DNA of 64,000 nucleotides from Streptomyces sp. NBC_01341 (GTDB lineage: Bacteria > Actinomycetota > Actinomycetes > Streptomycetales > Streptomycetaceae): NCBI RefSeq assembly GCF_035946055.1, contig NZ_CP108364.1:1116001-1180000 (forward strand), written 5' to 3'. A program made the position numbers and the translations under genes. A model generated the notes under the pieces. The model made no database searches, was not told where the DNA came from, and saw nothing but the letters and a program-made list of their open reading frames with translations. Below, piece by piece: positions 16,345 through 25,477 of the stretch (the stretch's first letter is position 1; every line of letters begins with the position of its first letter).

Positions 16345-17535
16345 TCAGGCCGGTGAGAACAGGTGGTCGCTGATGAGTCTGGCCGCGCCGGTCACCCCGG
16401 CCACGGGCCCCAGTTCACCGAGGACGATGGGGAGGTTGCCGGTGGCCAGCGGCAGGGACTGCCGGTAGACCTGGGTACGGACGCTGGCCAGGAGGTTGTG
16501 GCCGAGGCCGGTCACCCCGCCGCCGATCACGACGAGGCCCGGGTTGAAGAAGCTGACGAGTCCCGCGATGACCTGGCCGACCCGGTTGCCGCCTTCGCGG
16601 ATCAGGTCGAGCGCGGTGGGGTCGCCCGCCGCCGCGGCGGCCGCCACGTCGACGGCCGTGAGCCTGCCGGCCGAGTCCAGGCGGGCCGCCAGTTCGGCGG
16701 ACAGGCCCGCGCGGGCGGCGTCCTCGGCGTCACGGGCCAGGGCCGCGCCGCTGAAGTGTGCCTCCAGACAGCCGCGGTTGCCGCAGGCGCAGGCGCGCCC
16801 GTCGGGTTCCACCTGGATGTGGCCGATGTCCCCGGCGCTGCCCGTCGTACCGCGGTAGACCTCACCGCCCACGACGATGCCGCAGCCGATACCCGTGCCG
16901 ATCTTTATGCACAGGAAGTCGCCCACGGAACGGGCCACGCCCGCGTGCTGCTCCCCCATCGCCATCAGGTTCACGTCGTTGTCGACCATGACGGGGCAGC
17001 CGAGTTCCTGGCTCAGTGCCTCGCGGACCGGGAAACCGTCCCAGCCCGGCATGATCGGGGGTGCGACCGGCACACCCTCGGGGAAGCGGACGGGTCCCGG
17101 CACTCCGATGCCGGCGCCGTCGAACCCTTCGGCGAGGCCGGAGGCCCGGAGCTTGGCCGCCATGGACAGCACCTGCTCGAAGATGGCGACGGGTCCCTCG
17201 CGTACGTCCATCGGGTGGTTGAGGTGTCCGAGGACCTCCAGCTCCGCGTTGGTGACGGCGACGTCCACGGACGTCGCGCCGATGTCGACCCCGAGGAAGC
17301 GCAGTTCGGGGGCGAGCCTGATGTTGTGGGAACGGCGTCCGCCGCGCGAGGCGGCGAGTCCGTCGGCCACGACGAGACCGGTCTCCAGGAGCCGGTCCAC
17401 CTCGACGGCGAGCTTGGAACGCGAAAGATCGACCTGGTCACCCAGCTGTGCACGGGAGTTGGGCCCCCCGTCCCGCAACAGCCGCAGTAGCCGCGCCTGG
17501 TGCGTGTTCGCGGGTCGTGCCGTCATGCGTCTCAC
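16345..17535 (-). CDS. ROK family transcriptional regulator
   Basis: A 396-residue NagC/XylR-type regulator. Residues about 8-70 are a winged helix-turn-helix (NSRAQLGDQVDLSRSKLAVE). The ROK domain follows, with phosphate motif GVDIGATSVDVAV, sugar-site GHIQVEPDG and the zinc motif CACGNRGCLEA. GTG at 17533-17535 was chosen because GGAGG lies 5-6 nt upstream; the ATG three codons later would be 15 nt away. It is transcribed toward the sugar ABC transporter, and a motif upstream of it recurs at the secreted-dehydrogenase promoter. I infer that it represses the sugar operon and itself until a sugar binds. Confidence 0.93.
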   Translation of the reverse strand: MRRMTARPANTHQARLLRLLRDGGPNSRAQLGDQVDLSRSKLAVEVDRLLETGLVVADGLAASRGGRRSHNIRLAPELRFLGVDIGATSVDVAVTNAELEVLGHLNHPMDVREGPVAIFEQVLSMAAKLRASGLAEGFDGAGIGVPGPVRFPEGVPVAPPIMPGWDGFPVREALSQELGCPVMVDNDVNLMAMGEQHAGVARSVGDFLCIKIGTGIGCGIVVGGEVYRGTTGSAGDIGHIQVEPDGRACACGNRGCLEAHFSGAALARDAEDAARAGLSAELAARLDSAGRLTAVDVAAAAAAGDPTALDLIREGGNRVGQVIAGLVSFFNPGLVVIGGGVTGLGHNLLASVRTQVYRQSLPLATGNLPIVLGELGPVAGVTGAARLISDHLFSPA

Positions 17536-17614
17536 GCGTCCCTCCCCGCCACATCGGCCAGTCCGTCGGGCTTTCGAGGGGAACGTAGCAGCGGTTTACC
17601 CGAGTGGGAAGAAG

Positions 17615-17639
17615 TTGCGCATGAATCCGCTCCAACTTT
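17615..17639. promoter_or_regulatory. candidate ROK operator 2 (TTGCGCA-N12-AACTTT)
   Basis: TTGCGCA at 17615-17621, then 12 nt, then AACTTT at 17634-17639. It lies 80-104 nt upstream of the ROK start. The same site contains a perfect inverted repeat, AAGTTG (17612-17617) and CAACTT (17633-17638), 15 nt apart. The arrangement repeats at 9729-9753. Confidence 0.5.
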
Positions 17640-17735
17640 CTCCACACTCAGGACAAAGATGCGGCCGCGAAGAGAGTCGGCGCATGTGAGCCCGCCTTTC
17701 CGCAGACGTGAGGGGCGGGCGGCGGGCGGACCGCA

Positions 17736-17771
17736 CGACGAAGGCCGGGGCTCCGGCCCCGGCCTTCGTCG
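17736..17771 (-). terminator. strong hairpin terminator of the GntR gene
   Basis: A perfect 16-bp stem (CGACGAAGGCCGGGGC with its complement) closed by a TCCG tetraloop, 20 nt past the GntR stop on the minus strand. It separates the GntR unit from the ROK promoter. Confidence 0.8.
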
Positions 17772-17791
17772 ATGTGAGGTGACCGTAGCGG

Positions 17792-18469
17792 TCAGGCCTG
17801 CTCGCGGCGGTGATAGGTCTGACGGGTGTGCTCGGTGTGGGCTCGCATGATCTCGGTCGCCCGCTGTTCGTCCCGGTCGGCGATCGCGGCGATGAGGGCG
17901 CGGTGCTCGATCCAGGACTGGGTGCCGCGCTGGCGGGCCACCGGGGTGTAGTACCAGCGGACCCGCCGGTCCACCTGCCCCGCGAGCTCGGACAGGACGA
18001 CATTGCCCGCCAGCTCCATGACCTTCGCGTGGAACGCGGCGTTCGTCGCGACGGCGAGGTCCACGTCGTCGGCGGCGACGGCGCGTTCCCCCTGGGAGCA
18101 GAGCTCCTCCAGCGCCTCGATGCCGGGCCGGCCGGAGTGGGCGGCGGCAAGCCTGGCGGCCTCGGCCTCCAGCAGCGTGCGCACCGAGAGGAGCTGGTCG
18201 GCCTCCTCCTCCGTGGGCTCGTGGACGAACGCCCCCTGGGCGGGACGCAGATCGACCCAGCCCTCGGTGTTCAGCCGCTGCAGCGCCTCGCGCACGGGCT
18301 GCCGCGATACGCCCAGGTGCCCGGCCAGTTCGCTCTCCACGAGGTGCTGGCCGGGCCTGAGGGCGCGTGTGGTGATCAGCTCGAGGAGCGCCTCGTAGAC
18401 GCGCTCGCGCAGCGGCCCGGGCCGTTCGAGCCTCGGCACCGTTCCTTGCGGCAGTCCTGCGGACAACAT
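17792..18469 (-). CDS. GntR family regulator, FCD subfamily
   Basis: A 225-residue regulator. The N-terminal winged helix (about 20-85) reads RERVYEALLELITTRALRPG, SELAGHLGVSRQPVREALQRL. The C-terminal all-helical FCD domain contains the likely metal ligands in NAAFHAKVMEL and EHRALIAAIADRD. A motif 37-49 nt upstream of its start recurs in the promoter of the PanE/formate-dehydrogenase operon, so it probably controls itself and that operon. FCD regulators usually sense a small organic acid; here formate-related or ketoacid ligands are plausible but unproven. Confidence 0.93.
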   Translation of the reverse strand: MLSAGLPQGTVPRLERPGPLRERVYEALLELITTRALRPGQHLVESELAGHLGVSRQPVREALQRLNTEGWVDLRPAQGAFVHEPTEEEADQLLSVRTLLEAEAARLAAAHSGRPGIEALEELCSQGERAVAADDVDLAVATNAAFHAKVMELAGNVVLSELAGQVDRRVRWYYTPVARQRGTQSWIEHRALIAAIADRDEQRATEIMRAHTEHTRQTYHRREQA

Positions 18470-18505
18470 CGCGGTCCCCCTCCGGGCGCCCGGGCAGCCA
18501 TTGCT

Positions 18506-18518
18506 TATCGTCTACAGT
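18506..18518. promoter_or_regulatory. candidate GntR operator at its own promoter
   Basis: TATCGTCTACAGT differs at one of 13 positions from the complement of 19724-19736 (TATTGTCTACAGT). The core TGTCTACA/CGTCTACA resembles FCD-type operators, which are TGT-N2-ACA palindromes. A minus-strand TAGACT that could be a -10 box overlaps it at 18516-18521. Confidence 0.55.
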
Positions 18519-18548
18519 CTACCGAGCACAATGCCTCCGTGGGGGGCA

Positions 18549-19499
18549 TCAGGGGCAGCGGATCACTTGACCCGCGTACGAGAGGTTGCCTCCGAAGCCG
18601 AAGAGCAGGACCGGCGCCCCGCTCTCCACCTCTCCCCGTTCCACCAGTTTGGACAGGGCCATGGGGATCGAGGCCGCAGAGGTGTTGCCCGAATCCACGA
18701 CATCCTTGGCGATGACGGCGTTGACGGCACCGATCTTCCTGGCGACGGGTTCGATGATCCTCAGGTTGGCCTGGTGCAGCACCACGGCGGCGAGCTCCTC
18801 GGGCGTGACACCGGCGCGCTCACAGACCTTGCGGGCGATCGGCGGCAGTTGCGTGGTCGCCCACCGGTAGACGGACTGGCCCTCCTGGGCGAACCGCGGG
18901 GGTGTGCCCTCGATGCGCACCGCGTTGCCCATGCCGGGCACCGAACCCCACAGGACGGGCCCGATTCCGGGCCGGTCACCCGCGTCCGGGTCAGCGGTCA
19001 CGACGGCGGCCCCCGCACCGTCGCCCATCAGGACGCAGGTGGACCGGTCGGTCCAGTCGACGATGTCGCCCATCTTGTCGGCGCCGATGACGAGGGCGCG
19101 TTCGGCGGCGCCGGCCCGGATCGCGTGGTCGGCGGTGGCGAGCGCGTGGGTGAAGCCGGAGCAGACCACGTTGATGTCCATCACGGCGGGCGATCCCAGG
19201 CCCAGCCGTGCGGCGACCCGGGCGGACATGCTCGGCGAACGGTCGATCGCGGTGGAGGTGGCGACGAGGACCATGTCGATGTCCGCCGGCTGCAGCCCTG
19301 CCGCCGCCAGCGCCTTGGCCGCGGCGTGCGCGGCCAGCTCGTCCACGGGTTCGTCCGGGCCGCCCACGTGCCGGGTCCTGATGCCGACCCGGCTGGTGAT
19401 CCACTCGTCACTGGTGTCGACCATCGCCGCGAGGTCCTGGTTGGTGAGGACCTTGGCGGGCTGGTAGTGGCCGAGCGCCACGACACGTGAGCCGGTCAT
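18549..19499 (-). CDS. FabH-like 3-oxoacyl-ACP synthase III
   Basis: A 316-residue thiolase-fold condensing enzyme starting MTGSRVVALGHYQPAKVLTN. The full catalytic triad is present: Cys113 (NVVCSGFTHA), His242 (LHQANLRI) and Asn272 (SGNTSAAS). GFGGNLSYAGQ closes the fold. GAGGGG lies 9 nt before the ATG. FabH enzymes condense an acyl-CoA with malonyl-ACP. This copy stands alone, without fabD, acpP or fabF, and is divergent from the PanE/formate dehydrogenase operon, so a dedicated rather than housekeeping role is likely. Its acyl substrate is unknown. Confidence 0.92.
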   Translation of the reverse strand: MTGSRVVALGHYQPAKVLTNQDLAAMVDTSDEWITSRVGIRTRHVGGPDEPVDELAAHAAAKALAAAGLQPADIDMVLVATSTAIDRSPSMSARVAARLGLGSPAVMDINVVCSGFTHALATADHAIRAGAAERALVIGADKMGDIVDWTDRSTCVLMGDGAGAAVVTADPDAGDRPGIGPVLWGSVPGMGNAVRIEGTPPRFAQEGQSVYRWATTQLPPIARKVCERAGVTPEELAAVVLHQANLRIIEPVARKIGAVNAVIAKDVVDSGNTSAASIPMALSKLVERGEVESGAPVLLFGFGGNLSYAGQVIRCP

Positions 19500-19549
19500 G
19501 TACGGGTTCCCCTCGCTACGTTTGGCAGGAACTATCCAGTCTTGGTTGC

Positions 19550-19561
19550 TACCGACCGGTA
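19550..19561. promoter_or_regulatory. TetR-type palindrome in the FabH-like gene promoter
   Basis: TACCG-AC-CGGTA is a perfect palindrome with a 2-nt centre, 51-62 nt upstream of the FabH-like start. It closely resembles TTACC-GACT-GGTAA at 55965-55978. Such sites are typical of TetR-family repressors; none is encoded in this window. Confidence 0.45.
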
Positions 19562-19703
19562 CAGGGGCACGTGATCCCACAGGATTAAGGCCCCGGGGTT
19601 GGAGCGTCTCGAACAGCTCACCGGGAACCCGAGCCGACACTCCGGCGACACACCGTCGGCACACCCGAATCACAGACGGAGAAGGCACTCGCTGTCACGA
19701 GTC

Positions 19704-19736
19704 TTGACCCCCTCCAAGCGCATACTGTAGACAATA
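19704..19736 (+). promoter_or_regulatory. promoter and GntR operator of the PanE/formate dehydrogenase operon
   Basis: TTGACC (19704-19709) and TAGACA (19728-19733), 18 nt apart, could be -35 and -10 boxes. ACTGTAGACAATA (19724-19736) overlaps the -10 and matches 12 of 13 positions of the site at the GntR promoter. This part of the 288-nt divergent region is unusually A/T-rich. Confidence 0.5.
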
Positions 19737-19787
19737 TTCTGTCGACTTGACACCCTCGCTCGGTCCTCTCACCGAACGGAGAGCCCC

Positions 19788-20777
19788 GTGAAAGTCGCAG
19801 TTGTCGGTGCCGGAGCCATCGGTGCCTATGTCGGGGCCGCGCTCCACCGCGCAGGCGCCGAGGTCCACCTCATCGCCCGGGGCCCGCACCTGGCGGCCAT
19901 GCGCCGTGACGGCGTGCGCGTGCTCAGCCCCCGCGGTGACTTCACCGCACGTCCCGCCGCGACCGACGACCCGTCGGACGTCGGCCCCGTCGACTACGTG
20001 TTCCTCGGCCTGAAGGCCAACTCGTACGCTGCGTCGGGCCCGCTGGTCCACCCGCTGATGCACAAGGACACCGCGGTGATAGCCGCTCAGAACGGCATCC
20101 CGTGGTGGTACTTCCACGGCCTGACGGGCCCTTACACCGGACGCCGCCTCGACAGCGTCGACCCGGCGGGCTCGGTCAGCGCCACCCTCCCGCCCGAACG
20201 CGCCATCGGGTGCGTGGTCTACGCCGCCACCGAGATCGAGGCACCGGGCGTCGTACGCCACCTCGAAGGCACCCGGTTCTCCATCGGCGAGCCGGACCTG
20301 TCCGTGTCGAGCCGTTGCCTGGAGTTCAGCGAGGCCATGGTCGCGGGCGGGCTCAAGTGCCCCGTGGAGTCCGATCTCCGCAAGGACATCTGGATCAAAC
20401 TGCTCGGCAACATCTCCTTCAACCCGATCAGCGCGCTGGCCCGCGCCACCATGGGCCAGATCTGCCGCCATCCGGACACCCGCGCGCTCGTCGAGGCGAT
20501 GATGCGCGAGACCCTCGACGTGGCGGCGGCCGTCGGCTGCCGGCCCGAGATCTCCGTGGAGCGGCGCATCGCCGGCGCCGAGCGCGTCGGCGACCACAAG
20601 ACCTCCACCCTCCAGGACCTGGAGAAGGGCAAACCCCTCGAACTCGACGTGCTGCTCGCGGCCGTCGTCGAGCTGGCCGAGCTGGCCGGCACGCCCGTAC
20701 CGACGCTGCGCGCCGTGCACGCGCTCGCGGATCTCCTCGCCACCACCTCCTCCGCCCCAGCAGGGAGCGCACCATGA
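19788..20777 (+). CDS. 2-dehydropantoate 2-reductase family protein (PanE-like)
   Basis: A 329-residue protein with the Rossmann motif MKVAVVGAGAIGAYVGAALH and the ApbA/PanE segments FLGLKANSY, AAQNGIPWWYF and DIWIKLLGNISFNPISALAR (catalytic Lys in WIKLLGN). PKTST-like HKTSTLQDLEKGKPLELD near the C-terminus is also typical. GTG follows GGAG by 6 nt. The family reduces ketopantoate, but many members act on other 2-oxoacids. Here it is the first gene of the formate dehydrogenase operon, overlapping the next gene as ATGA, so a role in pantothenate synthesis is uncertain. Confidence 0.88.
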   Translation: MKVAVVGAGAIGAYVGAALHRAGAEVHLIARGPHLAAMRRDGVRVLSPRGDFTARPAATDDPSDVGPVDYVFLGLKANSYAASGPLVHPLMHKDTAVIAAQNGIPWWYFHGLTGPYTGRRLDSVDPAGSVSATLPPERAIGCVVYAATEIEAPGVVRHLEGTRFSIGEPDLSVSSRCLEFSEAMVAGGLKCPVESDLRKDIWIKLLGNISFNPISALARATMGQICRHPDTRALVEAMMRETLDVAAAVGCRPEISVERRIAGAERVGDHKTSTLQDLEKGKPLELDVLLAAVVELAELAGTPVPTLRAVHALADLLATTSSAPAGSAP

Positions 20778-22741
20778 CCAGCGACCGCACAGGCGGCAGG
20801 AACCCCGGCGGGAAGCGCAGGGGCCGGCAGCCGAAGACGTACGAACGCCTCACCCACCCCCTCGTCCGCTCCGAGGACGGGGTGCTGCGCCGCGCGAGCT
20901 GGGACGAGGCTCTGAGCAGGGCGGCCGAGGGCTTCCGGCGCACCCGGGAGGCGTACGGACCCGATGCCTTCGCGATGCTGTCCTGCGCACGCGCCACCAA
21001 CGAGATGAACTACGTGGCGCAGAAGTTCACCCGGGTCGTGATGGGCACGAACAACGTGGACTCGTGCAACCGCACGTGCCATGCACCGAGCGTCGCCGGG
21101 CTCTCCGCCGCCTTCGGATCCGGAGGCGGCACCTCGTCCTACGAAGAGGTGGAACACACCGACCTGATCGTGATGTGGGGCTCCAACGCCCGCTTCGCCC
21201 ACCCGATCTTCTTCCAGCACGTGCTGAAGGGCATCCGCAACGGGGCGCGCATGCACGTGGTCGACCCCCGCCGCACGTCGACCGCCGAGTGGGCGGAGAG
21301 CTGGCTCGGCCTCGACGTCGGCACCGACATACCGCTGGCGCACGCCATCGGCCGGGAGATCATCCACGCCGGGCTGGTCAACCGTGCCTTCGTGGACCGT
21401 GCGACCAGCGGCTACGAGGAGTACGCGGCCCTCGTCGAACCCTGGACCCTGAGCGCCGCCGAGAAGGTCACCGGGGTGCCGGCCGAAGCGATCCGCGACC
21501 TCGCCCACGCCTACGCCACGGCCGAACGGGCCCAGCTCTGCTGGACCCTGGGCATCACGGAGCACCACAACGGAACCGACAACGTCCGCGCGCTGATCAA
21601 CCTCTGCCTGCTCACCGGCCATGTCGGGCGTTACGGCTCCGGGGTCCAGCCCCTGCGCGGACAGAACAACGTGCAGGGCGGCGGCGACATGGGAGCCATC
21701 CCGAACCGGCTGCCCGGCTTCCAGGACATCCTCGACCCGCCCGTACGGCGGAAGTTCGAGCTGTCCTGGGACACCGTCATCCAGCCGAGGTACGGCAAGA
21801 CGCTGACCGAGATGTTCGAGGCGATGGAGACCGGCGACCTGCGGGCGGTGTACTGCATCGGGGAGAACCCGGCCCAGTCGGAGGCCGACAGCGACCAGGC
21901 GATACGGCGGCTGCAGGCCCTGGACCACCTGGTGGTGCAGGACATCTTCCTGACGAAGACCGCCGAACTGGCCGACGTCGTCCTGCCGGCCACGGCCGCC
22001 TGGGCCGAGACCGACGGCACCACCACCAACAGCGAACGGCGGGTGCAGCGGGTGCGCGCCGCACTCACCCCGCCGGGCGAGGCCCGCGAGGACATCGACA
22101 TCATCTGCGCGATGGCCGGACGCCTGGGCCACGACTGGAAGTTCGAGGACGCCGAGACCGTCTGGAACGAGCTGCGCTCCCTGTCCCCCGACCACTTCGG
22201 GATGACGTACGAGCGGCTGGCCGAGCACCAGGGGCTCCAGTGGCCCTGCCCCGACACGGAGAAGCTGCCCTCGGGCTTCCTGCACGCGAGGCTCTGGGAG
22301 ACCGACCCGGAGCGGCGCGGTCCCGCCGCTCCCTTCGGCCTTGTGCAGCACGACCCCCCGGTCGATCTCACCGACGAGGCCTACCCGCTGCGACTGACCA
22401 CGGGGCGCCGGTTGGATTCGTACAACACCGGTGTACAGAGCGGGAGTTACGCCTCACCACTGCGCCGCGGCGAGTACATCGAGCTCTGCCCGGAGGACGC
22501 GCGGACCTACGGCGTCGAGCGCGGCGAGGAGGTGCGGGTCTCGTCACGCCGGGGCAGCGTCACCGCTCCCGTCTGGATCGACCCCGCGCTGCGTCCGGGT
22601 CTGGCGTTCATGACGATGCACTTCCCCGACGAGGTGGACACGAACCAGCTGACCATCGAGGCGAACTGCCCGATCGCGGGCACCGCCGAGTTCAAGGCCT
22701 CCGCCGTACGGATAGAGAAGCTGGTGCCCGCATGGACCTGA
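20774..22741 (+). CDS. formate dehydrogenase catalytic subunit lacking the N-terminal [4Fe-4S] domain
   Basis: A 655-residue molybdopterin oxidoreductase. NVDSCNRTCHAPSVAGL aligns with the active-site loop of FdhF-type enzymes, making Cys102 the likely Mo/W ligand (Sec in E. coli FdhH) with His103 beside it. QPLRGQNNVQGGGDMGAIPN, IGENPAQSEAD and ADVVLPATAAWAETDGTTTN are typical of formate dehydrogenases. The dinucleotide-binding domain fills about 530-650 (LTTGRRLDSYNTGVQS). The usual N-terminal CxxCxxxC [4Fe-4S] domain is absent: the protein begins at YERLTHPLVRSEDG, the point where that domain would end. The missing domain is encoded at 25318-25472. Overlaps the next gene by 10 nt. Confidence 0.93.
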   Translation: MTSDRTGGRNPGGKRRGRQPKTYERLTHPLVRSEDGVLRRASWDEALSRAAEGFRRTREAYGPDAFAMLSCARATNEMNYVAQKFTRVVMGTNNVDSCNRTCHAPSVAGLSAAFGSGGGTSSYEEVEHTDLIVMWGSNARFAHPIFFQHVLKGIRNGARMHVVDPRRTSTAEWAESWLGLDVGTDIPLAHAIGREIIHAGLVNRAFVDRATSGYEEYAALVEPWTLSAAEKVTGVPAEAIRDLAHAYATAERAQLCWTLGITEHHNGTDNVRALINLCLLTGHVGRYGSGVQPLRGQNNVQGGGDMGAIPNRLPGFQDILDPPVRRKFELSWDTVIQPRYGKTLTEMFEAMETGDLRAVYCIGENPAQSEADSDQAIRRLQALDHLVVQDIFLTKTAELADVVLPATAAWAETDGTTTNSERRVQRVRAALTPPGEAREDIDIICAMAGRLGHDWKFEDAETVWNELRSLSPDHFGMTYERLAEHQGLQWPCPDTEKLPSGFLHARLWETDPERRGPAAPFGLVQHDPPVDLTDEAYPLRLTTGRRLDSYNTGVQSGSYASPLRRGEYIELCPEDARTYGVERGEEVRVSSRRGSVTAPVWIDPALRPGLAFMTMHFPDEVDTNQLTIEANCPIAGTAEFKASAVRIEKLVPAWT

Positions 22742-24615
22742 GGTACACCGACGCCGTCCCCTCCGACGCCGAACGCGAAGCAGTCGACGCCCTGTTGGGG
22801 TCGCCACCGTCCGGCTGGGAGGGCGGCACCGAGCGCACGGACGAGGACCTGCGCTGGGCCAGGGGCGGCGCCGCCGCGGCCAAGGACCGCCGCGACCAAC
22901 TGCTCCCCGCACTGCACACGGTGAACGACCGGGTGGGCTGGATCAGCGAGGGCGCGCTGAACTACATCTGCCGGCGGCTGACGGTGGCCCCCGCCGAGGC
23001 GTACGGCGTGGCGACGTTCTACGCCATGTTCTCCGTACGCCCCCGCCCGGCGAAGGTGCTCCACGTCTGTACGGACCTGGCCTGCGCGGCCCGCGGATCG
23101 GCGGCCGTGTCCGCGGACCTCACCGACCGGCTGGGCCCGCCGGGCACCCCGGCCGAAGGTGCGGTCTGGCAGGAGAGCCCCTGCCTGGGGCTGTGCGAAC
23201 GGGCGCCGGCGGCGCTGCTGCTCCAGGCCGGGCCGGAGGCCCCCTCCGGCCCGGACGGCACGGCGGCCGGGGACGCCCCGCGCCACTGCGCGGTCGTCGC
23301 CCCCGCCACGGCCCCGGCTCTCGTCGCCGCGGCACGCTCCCCCCGGGACGCGCCCGCGGAGCCCTCCGCCGCCGTGGCGGTCCCCCAGGCCGGAGACCCG
23401 GCGCTCGTCCTCCTCAGGCGCGTCGGCACCGTGGACCCCGAGTCCCTGGACGACTACCGTGCCACCGGGGGGTACTCCGCTCTGCGCCGCGCCTTCGCGC
23501 TCGGGCCGGCCGGAGTGATCCGCGAGGTCCTCGACGCCGGGCTCGTGGGACGGGGCGGCGCCGCGTTCCCCACCGGACGCAAATGGCAGGCCACCGCCCA
23601 GCAGGCGGACGGCCCGCACTACCTGGTGTGCAACGCGGACGAGAGCGAGCCCGGCACCTTCAAGGACCGGGTGCTGATGGAGGGCGACCCGTACGCCCTG
23701 ATCGAGGCGATGACGATCGCCGGTTACGCCATCGGCGCCCAGCAGGGCTACATCTATCTGCGCGGCGAGTACCCCCGCGCGTACGAACGGCTGAGCCGTG
23801 CGCTGACCGGGGCCCGCACCCGGGGGCTGCTCGGCCCCGACGTCCTCGGGCAGGGCTACGCCTTCGACATCGAGATCCGGCGGGGCGCGGGTGCCTACAT
23901 CTGCGGCGAGGAGACCGCGATCTTCAACTCGATCGAGGGGCAGCGCGGCGAGCCGCGCTCCAAGCCCCCCTTCCCCGTGGAGAAGGGGCTCTTCGGCAAG
24001 CCGACCGCGGTCAACAACGTCGAGACGCTCGTGAACGTGCTGCCGATCCTGGAGCACGGGGCCGCCGCCTACGCGGCGACGGGGACGGAGACGTCCACCG
24101 GCACCAAGCTGTTCTGCGTCTCCGGGCAGGTGGCCCGCCCCGGCGTCTACGAACTGCCCTTCGGCGCGAACCTCAGGGAACTGCTCGACCTCGCGGGGCC
24201 GCCCGAGCGCCTGCGGGCCGTGCTGCTCGGCGGCGCGGCGGGCGGTTTCGTCCGCCCCGACGAGCTGGACGTCCCGCTCACCTTCGAGGGAACACGCGCC
24301 GCGGGGACGACACTCGGCTCGGGTGTCGTCCTGGTCCTGGACGACTCGGTGGAGCTCCCCCGTGTGCTCCTGCGCATCGCGGAGTTCTTCCGCGACGAGT
24401 CGTGCGGCCAGTGCGTGCCCTGCCGGGTGGGCACGGTGCGGCAGGAGGAGGCCCTGCACCGGATCGTGGACCGGACGGGCGCGGCCGCCGACGAGGACAT
24501 CGCGCTCATGCGGGAGGTGGGGCAGGCCATGCGGGACGCCTCGATCTGCGGTCTGGGCCAGACCGCGTGGAACGCCGTGGAATCCGCCATCGACCGTCTG
24601 GGGGTCTACAAGTGA
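22732..24615 (+). CDS. NuoE-NuoF fusion, NAD-reducing subunit of formate dehydrogenase
   Basis: A 627-residue fusion. Residues 1-190 are NuoE-like with four cysteines for a thioredoxin-fold [2Fe-2S] cluster ([12 protein letters not shown] and [13 protein letters not shown]). After a Pro/Ala linker, residues about 225-627 are NuoF-like: [16 protein letters not shown] and [14 protein letters not shown] bind [18 protein letters not shown] follows, and [14 protein letters not shown] plus SICGLGQTA hold a [4Fe-4S] cluster. The ATG lies inside the end of the catalytic gene. It should pass electrons from formate to NAD+. Confidence 0.93.
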   Translation: MDLRYTDAVPSDAEREAVDALLGSPPSGWEGGTERTDEDLRWARGGAAAAKDRRDQLLPALHTVNDRVGWISEGALNYICRRLTVAPAEAYGVATFYAMFSVRPRPAKVLHVCTDLACAARGSAAVSADLTDRLGPPGTPAEGAVWQESPCLGLCERAPAALLLQAGPEAPSGPDGTAAGDAPRHCAVVAPATAPALVAAARSPRDAPAEPSAAVAVPQAGDPALVLLRRVGTVDPESLDDYRATGGYSALRRAFALGPAGVIREVLDAGLVGRGGAAFPTGRKWQATAQQADGPHYLVCNADESEPGTFKDRVLMEGDPYALIEAMTIAGYAIGAQQGYIYLRGEYPRAYERLSRALTGARTRGLLGPDVLGQGYAFDIEIRRGAGAYICGEETAIFNSIEGQRGEPRSKPPFPVEKGLFGKPTAVNNVETLVNVLPILEHGAAAYAATGTETSTGTKLFCVSGQVARPGVYELPFGANLRELLDLAGPPERLRAVLLGGAAGGFVRPDELDVPLTFEGTRAAGTTLGSGVVLVLDDSVELPRVLLRIAEFFRDESCGQCVPCRVGTVRQEEALHRIVDRTGAAADEDIALMREVGQAMRDASICGLGQTAWNAVESAIDRLGVYK

Positions 24616-25472
24616 CCGCTGTCCCGCTCCAGCCGCCGCGCCGCCTCGTCTCGTTCACGCTGGACGGCGAAGAGACCCGCGTCCCGGAGGGCTCGACGAT
24701 CCTGGACGCCTGCCGGTCGGCCGGCACCGACATCCCGACCCTGTGCCAGGGGGACACGCTCACACCGAAGAACGCGTGCCGGGTGTGCGTGGTCGAGGTG
24801 GAGGGCGCCCGCACACTCGCTCCCGCCTGCTCCCGGCGGGCCGAGCCGGGGATGACGGTCCGCACGGGCACCGAGCGGGCGAGGCACAGCCGCAAGGTGG
24901 TCCTGGAGCTGCTGGCCTCCTCGACGGACCTGTCGACGACCCCCCGGGCCGCCGAGTGGATCAAGGAGTACGAGGCGAAGCCCGACCGTTTCGGCGAGGA
25001 CGCCGCGCGGGTGGACGAACAGCCGAAGATCGACAACGATCTGTACGTCCGCGACTACGACAAGTGCATCCTCTGCTACAAGTGCGTCGACGCCTGTGGC
25101 GAGCAGTGGCAGAACACCTTCGCCATCGCCGTCTCGGGCCGCGGTTTCGACGCACGCATCTCCACCGAGCACGATGCCGCGCTCCCCGACTCCGCCTGCG
25201 TCTTCTGCGGGAACTGCATCGAGGTGTGCCCCACGGGGGCTCTCTCGTTCAGCACGGAGTTCGGTATGCGGGCGGCGGGAACGTGGGACGAGCCCGCGCA
25301 GACGCAGACCACGACCGTCTGCGCGTACTGCGGGGTGGGCTGCAACGTGACCCTCCACGTGCAGGACAACGAGATCGTCAAGGTCACCTCGCCGCACGAC
25401 AACCCCGTGACCCATGGCAACCTCTGTATCAAGGGCCGGTTCGGCTTCCAACACGTACAGAATCGGGATTGA
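24612..25472 (+). CDS. electron-transfer subunit carrying the displaced [4Fe-4S] domain of formate dehydrogenase
   Basis: A 286-residue iron-sulfur protein. A NuoG-like plant-type [2Fe-2S] domain uses Cys45, Cys56, Cys59 and Cys73 with exact 10-2-13 spacing. Two ferredoxin-type clusters follow: Cys152/155/158/162 ([11 protein letters not shown]) and Cys196/199/202/206 ([14 protein letters not shown]). The C-terminal 55 residues are the molybdopterin-oxidoreductase [4Fe-4S] domain, Cys237/240/244/272 ([10 protein letters not shown] and LCIKGRFGF), normally the N-terminus of the catalytic chain. The His-Cys3 cluster of NuoG is absent. GTG overlaps the NuoF stop as GTGA; fdhD follows 5 nt later. 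Confidence 0.92.
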   Translation: MTAVPLQPPRRLVSFTLDGEETRVPEGSTILDACRSAGTDIPTLCQGDTLTPKNACRVCVVEVEGARTLAPACSRRAEPGMTVRTGTERARHSRKVVLELLASSTDLSTTPRAAEWIKEYEAKPDRFGEDAARVDEQPKIDNDLYVRDYDKCILCYKCVDACGEQWQNTFAIAVSGRGFDARISTEHDAALPDSACVFCGNCIEVCPTGALSFSTEFGMRAAGTWDEPAQTQTTTVCAYCGVGCNVTLHVQDNEIVKVTSPHDNPVTHGNLCIKGRFGFQHVQNRD

Positions 25473-25477
25473 CGGCT

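Noticed and set aside
20774..22741. formate dehydrogenase catalytic gene as a 5'-truncated pseudogene
   Set aside because: Frame is intact, start is translationally coupled to panE, and the missing [4Fe-4S] domain is present on a neighbouring subunit.
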